Source of the DNA: Desulfobulbaceae bacterium
GTDB taxonomy: Bacteria > Bacteroidota > Ignavibacteria > Kapaibacteriales > UBA2268
Length of the DNA stretch: 48,154 nt
Reading direction: 5' to 3'
Assembly (NCBI GenBank): GCA_018335795.1
Contig: JAGXRP010000045.1
Coordinates: 1 to 48,154, forward strand
The position numbers and the translations under genes are program-made. The notes under the pieces are model-generated. The model searched no databases. It was not told where the DNA came from and saw only the letters and a program-made list of their open reading frames with translations. Positions within the stretch are counted from its first letter, which is position 1, and every line of letters begins with the position of its first letter. Below are positions 32,219-41,899 of this stretch, in pieces.

Positions 32219-33314
32219 TTAATTTCCTAACAGCAAAAATGCTTTTATAAAATCATCAATATCGCCGTCCATTACAGCGTGTATATCAGTTCGTTTAAAT
32301 TCGGACCGATGGTCGTTAACCATAGTGTAGGGTTGGAACACATACGAGCGAATTTGGCTACCCCATTCTATTCTTTTTTTAGTTCCCTCAATTGCAGCTT
32401 TTGCAGCTTCTTCTTCTTCGCGGTTTTTTTGATAAATGCGAGATTTCAGCATTTTAATAGCCCGTTCGCGGTTCTGAAATTGTGAACGTTCTTCTTGGCA
32501 AGCTACGACTATGCCTGTTGGTAAATGTCGCAATCTGACAGCAGTTTCCACTTTGTTTACATTTTGACCGCCCTTGCCGCCTGCTCTGAAAGTATCCCAA
32601 TCCAAATCAGCAGGGTTGATTTCGATTACAACGTCATCATCAACTTCGGGAAATACAAAAACTGAGGCAAAAGATGTATGGCGTCTGGCATTACTATCGA
32701 AAGGGGATATTCGTACTAATCTGTGTACTCCGTTTTCCGCTTTAAGATATCCAAAGGCAAATTTACCCTGAAATTCTAAAGTTGCAGACTTAATCCCTGC
32801 ACCGTCTCCGTCCAATCTGTCAAGTAGTGAAACTTTGAATTTTCTGCGTTCGCCCCATCGGATATACATCCTCATAAGCATTTCAGCCCAATCTTGAGCC
32901 TCTGTACCACCCGCACCTGCATTTATATTTAAGAGCGCAGTTTTGTCGTCATCTACTCCACCTAACATATTTCGTACTTCGAGTTCTTCTACCAAATCAT
33001 TTGCTTTCTTGATTTCATCGTTGATTTCTTGCTCAAGCGAATTATCATCGGTTTCATTTGCTATTTGCCACATTGTCAGGGCATCTTCAATTGCGTCTGC
33101 CATTTCTTGCCAATCGTCAACCCATTCTTTTAGCTCAGAAGTTTGCTGCATAAGCTTTTTGGCTTTTGCAGTATCATTCCAAAAATCCTCGGATTCGCTT
33201 AGTTCGCGATTTGCTTCAATAATTGATTGTTTGCCGTCAATGTCAAAGGAACCTCCGCAAATTGTTCGAGCGAGTTTGTAAGTCTTTTATCAGTTCTTTT
33301 TGTGGTTCAAACAT
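32219..33314 (-). CDS. prfB: peptide chain release factor 2, with programmed +1 frameshift
   Basis: Releases peptides at UGA and UAA. The full protein of 364 residues is made from two frames. Codons 1-23 run from ATG 33314 to CTT at 33248-33246. The ribosome then slips forward over the T of TGA (33245) and continues in frame from GAC (33244) to the stop at 32219. The slippery CTT-TGA-C and a GGAGG stimulator upstream match the classic RF2 autoregulatory site. Downstream, SPF ([15 protein letters not shown]) is the RF2 codon-recognition tripeptide, and [12 protein letters not shown] contains the catalytic GGQ. Without the frameshift only a 310-residue fragment from an internal ATG would be seen. 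First gene of the operon. Confidence 0.95.
33242..33256 (-). promoter_or_regulatory. RF2 programmed frameshift site
   Basis: On the minus strand GGAGG-TTC-CTT-TGA-C: an internal Shine-Dalgarno three bases before the slippery CTT, followed by an in-frame UGA and C. Low RF2 slows termination at this UGA and favours the +1 shift, giving feedback control of RF2. Confidence 0.95.
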
Positions 33315-33522
33315 TTGAATTCACCATCTTTTATAATTTCACATTTAACAAATACAAGACGAGAACATTCCGAATATTGTGTTATTGGGAATATAGTAAT
33401 CTCAATTTCATAGCTCTTTGATTGCTTAATTAATTTATTGCTATCAAATTCACTTTGAATATAGAAATGTCTCAAAAATTGAGTAATTTTGTATGAATTT
33501 ATAATAATAATTGACAGAAAAA

Positions 33523-34422
33523 ATGATGTCCGAAATAAAAATTCATGAAGTAGGATTGCGAGACGGATTGCAAAATGAATCAAAAATTCTACCTACTCAA
33601 AATAAAATCGAATGGGCTGAAAAGTTGGCTCAATCAGGCATTGACATTTTACAAATAGGGTCTTTCGTACATCCTACAAAAATGCCTCAAATGGCTGATA
33701 CAGATGAAATTTTAGAATATTTCAAATCGCATAAGCCTACTGTAACGCTTTCTGCATTGGTTCTCAACGAAAAAGGTCTTGAACGTGCTTTCGCTTCGCA
33801 AGTTGATTTGATATGTATGGGAGTTTCTGCAAGTGAAACTCACTCGCAAAAAAACACGGGAATGAGCGTAAGCAATGCTTTAGAACGAATAACTAAGATG
33901 GCGATTGACGCTAAAAGCAAGGGCAGTCAAGTTCAAGTTTCGGTACAATCTGCTTTTGGTTGTGGATTTGAAGGTAAAATTAGCGAAAGTGTAGTGTTGT
34001 CAATCATCGAAACCTATTTCAATTCAGGTTTAATGAATATTTCTCTTGCCGATACTGCAGGACACGCTTATCCACAGCAAGTTGAGCGATTAATTCAAGA
34101 AATTTACCGAATGAATAATGATGCCAAAATCACCGTCCATTTCCATAATACTTACGGACTTGGCATTGCAAATTGTTATGCAGCAATGAATTGCGGAGTG
34201 CAAACTTTCGAGACAGCATTTGGCGGTTTAGGCGGTTGTCCCTTTACTAAAGTAGCTGCAGGAAATGTTTCTACTGAAGATTTTGCGCATTTACTTCACA
34301 GAAATGGATTGAGAAGTGACATAGGAATTGAAAGAATTTCTGCAGTTTCAAAATTTGCTGAAGCATTTTTTGAGAAAGGATTGCAAAGCTATGTTTACAA
34401 TACAGGTATAATAAATTATTAA
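33523..34422 (+). CDS. hydroxymethylglutaryl-CoA lyase-like enzyme (DRE-TIM family)
   Basis: An approximately 299-residue aldolase-type barrel. Near the N-terminus, KIHEVGLRDGLQNES carries the metal-binding and catalytic Arg-Asp. Later segments include LQIGSFVHPTKMPQMADTDE, VSASETHSQKNTGMS, LADTAGHAYP, and HFHNTYGLGIANCYAA with metal-ligand histidines. GGLGGCPFTKVAAGNVSTED contains the catalytic cysteine. This is typical of HMG-CoA lyase and its citramalyl-CoA-type relatives. The start is ATG 33523 or the adjacent 33526; an in-frame TTG at 33511 is less likely. The CoA-transferase 11 bp downstream suggests the pair first activates and then cleaves a branched hydroxy-acid. Confidence 0.9.
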   Translation: MMSEIKIHEVGLRDGLQNESKILPTQNKIEWAEKLAQSGIDILQIGSFVHPTKMPQMADTDEILEYFKSHKPTVTLSALVLNEKGLERAFASQVDLICMGVSASETHSQKNTGMSVSNALERITKMAIDAKSKGSQVQVSVQSAFGCGFEGKISESVVLSIIETYFNSGLMNISLADTAGHAYPQQVERLIQEIYRMNNDAKITVHFHNTYGLGIANCYAAMNCGVQTFETAFGGLGGCPFTKVAAGNVSTEDFAHLLHRNGLRSDIGIERISAVSKFAEAFFEKGLQSYVYNTGIINY

Positions 34423-34433
34423 TAGGCAAAAAA

Positions 34434-35627
34434 ATGAAAATTTTAGAAGGAATTCGCGTTTTAGATTTAACAAACGTTTTGTCAGGACCATTTGCAACGC
34501 TTCATCTTGCATGGCTCGGCGCAGAAGTTATCAAAGTTGAAAATCCCGTTGGTGGAGATTTGGCTCGTAATCTCGGATGCGTCAAGGAATATAACGATAT
34601 GCTCATGGGTACGAGCTTTATAGCCCAAAATTGTAACAAGAAATCTATGACTTTGAACTTGAAAAAAGCTAAAGCAAAAGATATTTTTATCGAATTAGTA
34701 AAAATATCCGATATTGTTGTCGAAAACTTTCGCCCGGGAGTTATGGATAGACTTGGTCTGGGATATGATGAATTGAAAAAGCATAATCCTAAGCTGATTT
34801 ATTGCGCTATATCAGGCTTCGGTCAAACCGGTCCCGATGCCAACAAACCTGCATACGACCAGATTATTCAAGGTTTGAGCGGCGTGATGGCAATCAATGG
34901 CGACGAAACGCTCAATCCATTGCGTGCCGGATTTCCCGTCTGTGATACTGTGGGCGGACTAAATGCTGCATTTGCAATTATGTCGGCAATGTATCATCGG
35001 GAGCGAACAGGCGAGGGGCAATTTATTGATGTGGCATTGATTGATTCCACAATGCCATTGCTTGGCTGGGTCGCCGCAAACTTAATGATTGGAGGGCAAG
35101 AGCCACCATTGTTGGGCAATGACAATTTTTCTTCTGCACCGAGTGGAACTTTCAAAACTAAGGACGGTCACATAAATATTGCTGCAAATAAGCAAGAACA
35201 ATGGGAAGATTTAGCTGATATTTTGGAATTATCCGCATTGAAAGACGACCCAAGATTTAAAATTCGAGACCACAGGAAAAAACATAGATTTGAGCTCACT
35301 CCATATATTAACGATAAACTTCAAGCCAAAGAAACGAAATATTGGGTTGAACTGTTGAACAAATCCGGAATTCCGGCAGGGGAGATTTTAAAACTTGCCG
35401 ATGCCCTTGACAGTCCTCAAATTAGACATAGAAATACTTTTACAAATGTTGAAATTGACGGAATCGGAACAGTCGCAGCGTTTAACTCAACAGCTAAGTT
35501 CAGCAAAACAGAATCGAATGTAACTAAGGCTCCACCGAAACTTTCTGAGCATACTACAGAGATTTTATCATTAATTGGTCTCAACGACGAAGACGCTTCA
35601 AAGCTGAAATCTGAAGATGTAATATAG
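34434..35627 (+). CDS. family III (CaiB/BaiF) CoA-transferase
   Basis: A 397-residue family III CoA-transferase. Supporting segments: ILEGIRVLDLTNVLSGPFAT, GAEVIKVENPVGGDLAR, VENFRPGVMDRLGLGYDELK, ISGFGQTGPDANKPAYDQIIQGLSGVM (the Asp in PAYD is the usual CoA-carboxyl carrier), TGEGQFIDVALIDS and FKTKDGHINIAANKQEQW. The 11-bp gap after the lyase gene implies an operon. By analogy with SUGCT-type enzymes it may load CoA onto hydroxymethylglutarate, citramalate or a similar acid for the lyase, but this is inference. Confidence 0.92.
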   Translation: MKILEGIRVLDLTNVLSGPFATLHLAWLGAEVIKVENPVGGDLARNLGCVKEYNDMLMGTSFIAQNCNKKSMTLNLKKAKAKDIFIELVKISDIVVENFRPGVMDRLGLGYDELKKHNPKLIYCAISGFGQTGPDANKPAYDQIIQGLSGVMAINGDETLNPLRAGFPVCDTVGGLNAAFAIMSAMYHRERTGEGQFIDVALIDSTMPLLGWVAANLMIGGQEPPLLGNDNFSSAPSGTFKTKDGHINIAANKQEQWEDLADILELSALKDDPRFKIRDHRKKHRFELTPYINDKLQAKETKYWVELLNKSGIPAGEILKLADALDSPQIRHRNTFTNVEIDGIGTVAAFNSTAKFSKTESNVTKAPPKLSEHTTEILSLIGLNDEDASKLKSEDVI

Positions 35628-35698
35628 CTTTACAAGCAATTTATTATCGTTAAAAGCGTGTTCATAGCGTTGTTGAAAGTTTAGTATTGATATCGAAT

Positions 35699-36775
35699 AT
35701 GAAAAAAGCAGTTTTATGTGAATTCGGAGAATCTCATGACGACATATTTTTCGCTCAATTTGAATTTTTGAAACAATCAGGTTACGAAACTTTTTTCATT
35801 GGCAATTCGATTTTTCGCGATAGATTGAAAAATTACACAAACATTGACAATCAATTTTTTTTGGAATTTGGCAAAGGGAAAATTAGCGATTTCAAACAAA
35901 TCCGTGAAACTTGGAGAATAATTAAGCAAAATGACATCAATAATATCATTTTGAACACGATAGGCGGTACTGCTGTCAGAAATTTTTGCTTATTTTCATT
36001 TGGCAATAGAAAAGTTGCCGGTATAATACATAATGCCGGAAATCTGACAAGCAGAAGTTTCACTTATAATAGAATCATTAAGCCAAAAATCAAAAAAATA
36101 TTCGCCTTAAATAACTATATTTGGGAGAATGTTAAAACTGACCCAAAGTTAAATAAATCATGGATTTATCCGATATCATATCCCGACTTCAAACCTAATG
36201 TCAACAAGCCAAGCGATGAATTTTGGATAGTTGTTCCGGGATTAGTCGAATCCGACAGACGAGATTATTTTCATTTGTTAGATTCCCTCATAGCAAGGAG
36301 ATTGCCCGAAAATATTAAATTAATTTTATTGGGCAAATCTCAGCATTCAAAAGGGTGTGGCAAGGAAATCCGAAAAATAATTGATGATAATAATTTACAT
36401 AAAAATGTAATCATGTTTGATGAATTCGTAGATTGGGATACATTCCGCTCGTATATTAGCAATGCTGATTTGTTGGCGACGCTTATCCATCCTGAATATG
36501 CCAATTTCGATAATTACTCGACAAACAAAATCAGCGGAACATACCTTTTATCTTTCGGACATAAAGTTCCATTACTGAGCCACGAACACTTCATGACCTA
36601 TGATGATATCAAGACTTCATCGCTATTTTACAATCAACGAAATTTAGCCGAAACGATTGATTATTTATACCAAAATCGCCAATACGTCGAAAAAGTCAAA
36701 TTGAATATGAAAGCCAATCCTAATTTCGATTTTCAATTCAATAAAAATAAATATATTTCACTCATAGAAAGTTAA
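35699..36775 (+). CDS. glycosyltransferase-like protein (GT-B type)
   Basis: A 358-residue cytoplasmic protein from ATG 35699; the in-frame TTG four codons upstream is less likely. The N-terminal half looks Rossmann-like (KAVLCEFGESHDD, NNIILNTIGGTAVRNF, KVAGIIHNAGNL). The C-terminal half looks like a second Rossmann domain (FWIVVPGLVESDRRDYFHLLDSL, NIKLILLGKSQ, NVIMFDEFVDWDTFRSYISNADLLATLIHP). That arrangement, with the acidic residue cluster and Asn-Ala-Asp before a LATL strand, resembles group 1-type glycosyltransferases. No close family is recognised. It follows the CoA-transferase after 71 bp without visible promoter or terminator. Confidence 0.55.
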   Translation: MKKAVLCEFGESHDDIFFAQFEFLKQSGYETFFIGNSIFRDRLKNYTNIDNQFFLEFGKGKISDFKQIRETWRIIKQNDINNIILNTIGGTAVRNFCLFSFGNRKVAGIIHNAGNLTSRSFTYNRIIKPKIKKIFALNNYIWENVKTDPKLNKSWIYPISYPDFKPNVNKPSDEFWIVVPGLVESDRRDYFHLLDSLIARRLPENIKLILLGKSQHSKGCGKEIRKIIDDNNLHKNVIMFDEFVDWDTFRSYISNADLLATLIHPEYANFDNYSTNKISGTYLLSFGHKVPLLSHEHFMTYDDIKTSSLFYNQRNLAETIDYLYQNRQYVEKVKLNMKANPNFDFQFNKNKYISLIES

Positions 36776-36973
36776 AATAATTTAATAAAATATTTCACTT
36801 TTTATTTATAATTTCTCCAATATGCTTTGCATCTGAAATATGGTTGTTAATTAAGTTCTATAAGAAAACGACATTAAATTCATAATTAATCATAAATGAA
36901 TAAAAAATTGCTTGATTATGAATAAAAAATTAAGTATTTTTACTTTATGTTGTCCTATTTATTGGAATTTATA

Positions 36974-39514
36974 ATGAAACATTCTCTACTCGTCATTCTT
37001 ATGACATTATTCAGTTCTAGCTTTTGCTATTCTAATATTACTATTGAAAACGTGGATTTGCTACCATTTGGCGAAAAAATCAAAAATCCCATATTGCTAT
37101 CCGAAGAACTTCCGGATGATTTCCCAATCATTGTAATTGATACTGTTAGTAATCCAAAATCCGGATTTATCTTAATGGAATGCTTTGAAGCTTCGGCAGC
37201 TGACCCAAACTATATAATGGTAATTGATGAACTTGGTCAAGTCGTTTACTATGACAAACCCGCTGACCAAGGTGTGGATTTCAAATTACAACCGAACGGC
37301 AGATTTTCTTACGCTTCCCGTGTCAAACTTGGAGATAAATACCAAGCTGGACCAATCAATGTCCAGAATATTTATGTTCAACATAAGATTTTAGATGAGG
37401 AGTTCAAAGTTATTGATTCGGTTCAGATGCAGAACGAATATTTAGCCGATATGCACGATTTCAGAATTTTACCTAATGGGAATTACTTACTTATAGCATA
37501 CGAACACGTCCATGTTGATATGAGTAAAATAGTTCCCGGGGGCAATCCAAATGCAATAGTAGTTGGCACTGTAATTCAGGAATTGGACAAAAATAAAAAC
37601 TGTGTGTTCCAGTGGCGAAGCTTGGATTATATCCCGATTCTCGCTACAAAAGATGACCCAAGAAAGGCTATATTCGAACATGTCCATGGGAATTCACTTT
37701 TTATTGATAAAGATGGAAACTTGATAACATCTTTCCCGACAACTTTTGAAATTGTGAAAATTGATATGACAAGCGGAGAATTAATTTGGAGATTTGGAGG
37801 CGACAACAACGATTTTCAAATTACCGGCGATAATCAAGCTGATGCACCTTATTTTTTCAGAATGCAACATGATGCTCACAGATTGCCAAACGGAAATTTG
37901 CTATTCTACGATAATGCTGTCAATAAAAAATCCGGATGGAACTCACGAGCTGTAGAATATTCCTTCGATGAAGAAAATCGCAAAGCTCACATGGTTTGGG
38001 AGTTCAAACATAACCCGCCAATATCTGCTTTTGCGATGGGGTCTGCCCAAAGATTATCAAATGGAAATACATTTATCAATTGGGGACTTATTTTCATGGG
38101 TTACTACAGAACCATGACTGAAGTAACTTCGGACAAGGAAACTGTTTTTGAATTATCCATGCCAAAGACAACATTTAGTTACAGAGCTCAGAAAATAGAT
38201 TTGCCTGCGTGCCAGCCAATTGCAAACGTCGATAAATTTGAGATGCTTGAAGGAAATGACTATCTTTTCAACGAAGAAGACCAAAAAACAGATCTTGAAA
38301 TTCATTTCATCGAATTAGATGCATTTATGTATAATATGATAAATGTAAAAAAATATGATTGCTCACCATTGAACCCTCAATTCGATGGTGAAGCACCTGT
38401 CTTGCTAAATGGCAGGTATTTCATCGAATCAGCAATGGTTTATTCTCACAGGAGCCAAATCAGCATTGATATAAATTCGATAGCACCACGTTCATCAGCT
38501 GAAAATTTGATTGTTTTTTACAGACCTAAAGAAGGTGAGGGAGTTTTCACACTTTTACAAACAAATTATGATGCTTCCGAAAAACAGTTAGTCTGCGAAA
38601 CGACCGAGTATGGTGAGTTTGTAATTGGTTTTGTTCGCGATGCTTATGAAATTATGGCTCCCACTTTAATGACTCCACCCAATAACAAAATCTTTGTCAA
38701 CGATGACACAGTTAAGCTCATTTGGAGCGCCACAGGACGATATGATGCATTCCAATTGCAAATAGCAACAGATAATAATTTTTCTGAAATTGTTTTTGAT
38801 TCATCAAACATAAAAATTTCGATTGTTAACAAAGGCGATTTTGAACCCGGCAGAGAATATTTTTGGCGAGCAAGATCATTTTATCGTGATTCCGACAGCG
38901 AATGGTCATCAACAAGGATGTTTGCATTCGACCAATCCTTCATAAACCTCACATACCCCAATGGAGGCGAACATCTCACAAAAGATACAACAATCGTTAT
39001 CAGGTGGGAAAGCAATTTATCAGATTCCGTTTCAGTAAAATTGCTTAAAAATCAGGAACCCGTACTTACAATTTCCGACGGTATATACAGCTATTCAAAT
39101 GCAATTGCTTGGAAAATCCCCAATACATTGCCCGACGGAAATGATTACACAATCAAAGTCGAGAGCATAAAATCTGGAGAAATGCAGTCCCAAAGCCAAG
39201 ATTTCTTCACTTTGCAAAGTGCAGTCAGCGTATCAGACTATCCTGTAATTGACAACATACCTCAAATTGAGCTTTCACCAAATCCTGCAAATCAAAATTT
39301 GACAATGAGTTTGCTTATGAACGAAAGTGGATATATCCGGCTCTCAATTTTCGACCACCTTGGGATTGAGCAAAAATTAGTGCTGAATACATACTTAAAC
39401 GAAGGCTCATACAAAATCCCATTAAACGTTACGAATCTATCCACAGGCGTTTACTACTGCACGCTTAATACCGGCAAAAGTTCCCAAACCACAAAACTCT
39501 TAATAATCCGCTAA
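36974..39514 (+). CDS. arylsulfotransferase-like beta-propeller with T9SS sorting domain
   Basis: An 846-residue exported protein from ATG 36974 (MKHSLLVILMTLFSSSFCYS signal peptide). Residues of about 40-420 match the arylsulfotransferase (ASST, Arylsulfotran_2) propeller: IDELGQVVYYDKPADQ, DMHDFRILPNGNYLLIAYEH, VFQWRSLDYI, EHVHGNSLFIDKDGNLITSF, RMQHDAHRLPNGNLLFYDN, RAVEYSFDEE and SAQRLSNGNTFINWG. Two Ig/Fn3-like domains follow (LIWSATGRYDAFQLQIATD; NLTYPNGGEHLTKDTTIVIRW). A Por/T9SS sorting domain ends the protein (LSPNPANQNLTMSL, GVYYCTLNTGKSSQTTKLLIIR). The catalytic histidine of ASST enzymes is plausibly one of the propeller histidines, but activity is not proven. Confidence 0.85.
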   Translation: MKHSLLVILMTLFSSSFCYSNITIENVDLLPFGEKIKNPILLSEELPDDFPIIVIDTVSNPKSGFILMECFEASAADPNYIMVIDELGQVVYYDKPADQGVDFKLQPNGRFSYASRVKLGDKYQAGPINVQNIYVQHKILDEEFKVIDSVQMQNEYLADMHDFRILPNGNYLLIAYEHVHVDMSKIVPGGNPNAIVVGTVIQELDKNKNCVFQWRSLDYIPILATKDDPRKAIFEHVHGNSLFIDKDGNLITSFPTTFEIVKIDMTSGELIWRFGGDNNDFQITGDNQADAPYFFRMQHDAHRLPNGNLLFYDNAVNKKSGWNSRAVEYSFDEENRKAHMVWEFKHNPPISAFAMGSAQRLSNGNTFINWGLIFMGYYRTMTEVTSDKETVFELSMPKTTFSYRAQKIDLPACQPIANVDKFEMLEGNDYLFNEEDQKTDLEIHFIELDAFMYNMINVKKYDCSPLNPQFDGEAPVLLNGRYFIESAMVYSHRSQISIDINSIAPRSSAENLIVFYRPKEGEGVFTLLQTNYDASEKQLVCETTEYGEFVIGFVRDAYEIMAPTLMTPPNNKIFVNDDTVKLIWSATGRYDAFQLQIATDNNFSEIVFDSSNIKISIVNKGDFEPGREYFWRARSFYRDSDSEWSSTRMFAFDQSFINLTYPNGGEHLTKDTTIVIRWESNLSDSVSVKLLKNQEPVLTISDGIYSYSNAIAWKIPNTLPDGNDYTIKVESIKSGEMQSQSQDFFTLQSAVSVSDYPVIDNIPQIELSPNPANQNLTMSLLMNESGYIRLSIFDHLGIEQKLVLNTYLNEGSYKIPLNVTNLSTGVYYCTLNTGKSSQTTKLLIIR

Positions 39515-39544
39515 AGAATCTATAGCCAAATCAAAATCATAAAC

Positions 39545-39577
39545 AAAGTGCCACACTGAATCAGTGTGGCACTTTTT
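39545..39577 (+). terminator. rho-independent terminator
   Basis: A 15-bp perfect stem AAAGTGCCACACTGA / TCAGTGTGGCACTTT (39545-39559, 39561-39575) leads into a T tract after the arylsulfotransferase-like gene. It is nearly symmetric and could also affect transcription from the converging cytochrome operon. Confidence 0.93.
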
Positions 39578-39648
39578 GGTTTTAGAAATTAACTGTTATA
39601 ATAAAAATATTAAAGCATTATTTGAATGATAATAGTTATTCTTTTTCC

Positions 39649-41898
39649 TCACCTCTTCGACATCCCGTTTGCTGTTTTCTTCTGCTTGGTTTGCGAATCA
39701 TCAGTGATTTTCATGTTATTCAGCTCTTCGAGATATTGCAAATCTTTGACTCTGGCGGGGCTATAGCCGAGTGCTTCGAAGTCCATGATTCCGTTAGGGG
39801 AGTGGCAATCTTTGCATTCGAATGCTTTGCCGGTTATTCCGTGGTTGACCATCAATGTGCCGAATTGTCGCATCCAATTTGGTTCAACGTTTACGAGTTT
39901 GCCGTCTTTTAGTGGATATTCTGTTTTCCAACCATCAACACCGAAGTAGTACATAAACTCATTCATCATATACAATTGGAATGGTGTTTCGTACATTCGC
40001 TTTACTATTGGATGTTGAATTGCTTGGATTACAGCATTTCTTGTTTTGCCCGTTTGATAATATGTCGGGTAATCGAATGGTAATATCATCGCCCCGTAAG
40101 GTCCTTGATTGGTCATATCTTCATACATCTGTGCATTAAACATTTTGAACGGATAAATCTTACTTTTTCCTTGTTTCATAATTGAACGAAGATTTTTCTC
40201 AATCATTTCTGCCCGCTTTTTAACAGTTTCCGGTGGAAGCACGCTCAAAGTATTCGTAACGCGCTCTACGTATTTGTCTATGTCAAGGTCAGGATATTGC
40301 TTTTTGAGTTCTATTGCGGCAGTTCTGACTGCGAGTATGATTTCCGGGTCTGTGATTTTTGTCAATTGATTCATCAATGGATTGTATAGTCCCAGCCCAT
40401 TTGGATTATCGCCCAAGGCATTTGCAAGAAAAGTTCCATTTCCGTTGAACCATAAATAAGTAAATCCTTTGCCTGCTTGACCGGAACGATAAATATCAGT
40501 CGGCGTGTACATGCCTTCTTCCTTTTCATAAGTTGGATAGACCCAATCTCGGAGCACAACATTTTTATTTTCAAGATGTGTTATATGGCAGGTTTCGCAG
40601 GCTAAACGATTTACGTGACCGTTCAAAATCACTCTGAATTGTTTGCTGCGAGTGTGCGGAGCATCAGTGTGGCAATTTTCGCAAGCTACTTCTACGCCCG
40701 GCAAATCATTTGAAACGAGGTCTGTACCTTTTGTTCCGCGTGGCAATTTGTGCCCCTGTGGCACATGACAATCAGTACATTGCAGACCTGCTTTGTAATG
40801 CACGTCGTTTTCGTAGCTAAAGGGGTTTCCACGCTTTGCTCCGGGATGTAGTAATCGCTGATTTTTGTAGCCCAAACTTTTTGCGGAGAGATTATTTTCG
40901 TACAAATCACCACCCATATTGTGTTGGTGACAATTTAAACAGTTGTCATTTTTTGGCTTGCCAACTGTCAACGCGGCGCGCATTGTTCTATCTTGGTTCC
41001 AACGAGTGCCATTTTCATCTTTTATTACATATTTATAATTCATGTCGTATGATTGGGAGTGGCATATTAGGCAATCAATTCCGTCTTGGACAAATGTTGG
41101 TATGTCTCCAATCGGCATCATAAGTTCTGTTGCAGGGTGATAGTTTCCGCCAATGTGACATTGCCCGCAACCTTCGCTTCGCCAAACAGTTTTTGATGAT
41201 TTGGATACTTCGCCATTTTCGTCATGATGTTCGGGACTTGTCTCTACTAATGCTGCCCATCCTGTCCACGAAAAGCTGCCGGGTATTCCGCAAGCTCTGT
41301 CTATTTTCCCAACAGGAATTTTTTGCATTCCTTCGTTGACTTTTCTACCATCGTAACCATATGTCGAGAAAACATCTCCGGAACTTTGGAATTTAAAGTG
41401 AACAGTCGAAAGGACGTCTTCCATTGTGTTTACCTTTTTGGTGCTTCCATCAGGCAATCTGACATTCATTGTTTCATGGCATTGCAAACATGTTTTGGGT
41501 CCCTCGTACTGTCTGATTCCGGCATCACGGAAGTATTTGATGTGGCTGAATTCGTTTTTTTGCTTATAGGAACGTGTTTGCATCAAAGAATTGATTCTTA
41601 CGCTTCTCGAAAATTCATCTTCCTCGCCAATAGCCAAATTTGCCCTTTGGAGCCTTAATTCCTTAGTCAAATCTTCGGCTAATGCCTCGAATTCTGAATC
41701 TGTAAGTTCGACAGAAGTGTCAAATGTAAGCGGTGCATTGGTAACTCCTGTGTAGGCTTCAAAGATTGGATTGTAAAGAAATGTCATAAAAAGCAATGCG
41801 AATAAGCCAATTGCGATTAATGAATATGCTGCCCAAGCTCTTTTGTTTCTCGGTTTCAAAAGCGAGAAGAAATTTGAAAATTTTTCTGTGGATTTCAT
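39649..41898 (-). CDS. membrane-anchored octahaem cytochrome c
   Basis: A 749-residue periplasmic multihaem cytochrome held by one N-terminal membrane helix (about 21-42, AWAAYSLIAIGLFALLFMTF). It has eight CxxCH haem sites: CLQCH 137, CGQCH 244, CLICH 276, CLNCH 320, CTDCH 374, CENCH 406, CETCH 434 and, far downstream, CKDCH 695. The long haem-poor stretch 440-690 is unusual. No CxxCK is present, so it is not a NrfA-type haem-lysine motif. It could be an octahaem reductase (tetrathionate/nitrite/hydroxylamine relatives) or an electron conduit. It is coupled to the heptahaem gene upstream by a one-base gap. The substrate cannot be assigned from sequence alone. Confidence 0.88.
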   Translation of the reverse strand: MKSTEKFSNFFSLLKPRNKRAWAAYSLIAIGLFALLFMTFLYNPIFEAYTGVTNAPLTFDTSVELTDSEFEALAEDLTKELRLQRANLAIGEEDEFSRSVRINSLMQTRSYKQKNEFSHIKYFRDAGIRQYEGPKTCLQCHETMNVRLPDGSTKKVNTMEDVLSTVHFKFQSSGDVFSTYGYDGRKVNEGMQKIPVGKIDRACGIPGSFSWTGWAALVETSPEHHDENGEVSKSSKTVWRSEGCGQCHIGGNYHPATELMMPIGDIPTFVQDGIDCLICHSQSYDMNYKYVIKDENGTRWNQDRTMRAALTVGKPKNDNCLNCHQHNMGGDLYENNLSAKSLGYKNQRLLHPGAKRGNPFSYENDVHYKAGLQCTDCHVPQGHKLPRGTKGTDLVSNDLPGVEVACENCHTDAPHTRSKQFRVILNGHVNRLACETCHITHLENKNVVLRDWVYPTYEKEEGMYTPTDIYRSGQAGKGFTYLWFNGNGTFLANALGDNPNGLGLYNPLMNQLTKITDPEIILAVRTAAIELKKQYPDLDIDKYVERVTNTLSVLPPETVKKRAEMIEKNLRSIMKQGKSKIYPFKMFNAQMYEDMTNQGPYGAMILPFDYPTYYQTGKTRNAVIQAIQHPIVKRMYETPFQLYMMNEFMYYFGVDGWKTEYPLKDGKLVNVEPNWMRQFGTLMVNHGITGKAFECKDCHSPNGIMDFEALGYSPARVKDLQYLEELNNMKITDDSQTKQKKTANGMSKR

Positions 41899-41899
41899 T

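Noticed and set aside
33290-33583. 97-codon minus-strand frame overlapping the prfB start and the lyase start
   Set aside because: It overlaps two well-supported genes and has no family resemblance; the prfB frameshift explains the region.
39649-41898. NrfA-type nitrite reductase
   Set aside because: No CxxCK motif is present; all eight haem sites are CxxCH and the size is much larger than NrfA.
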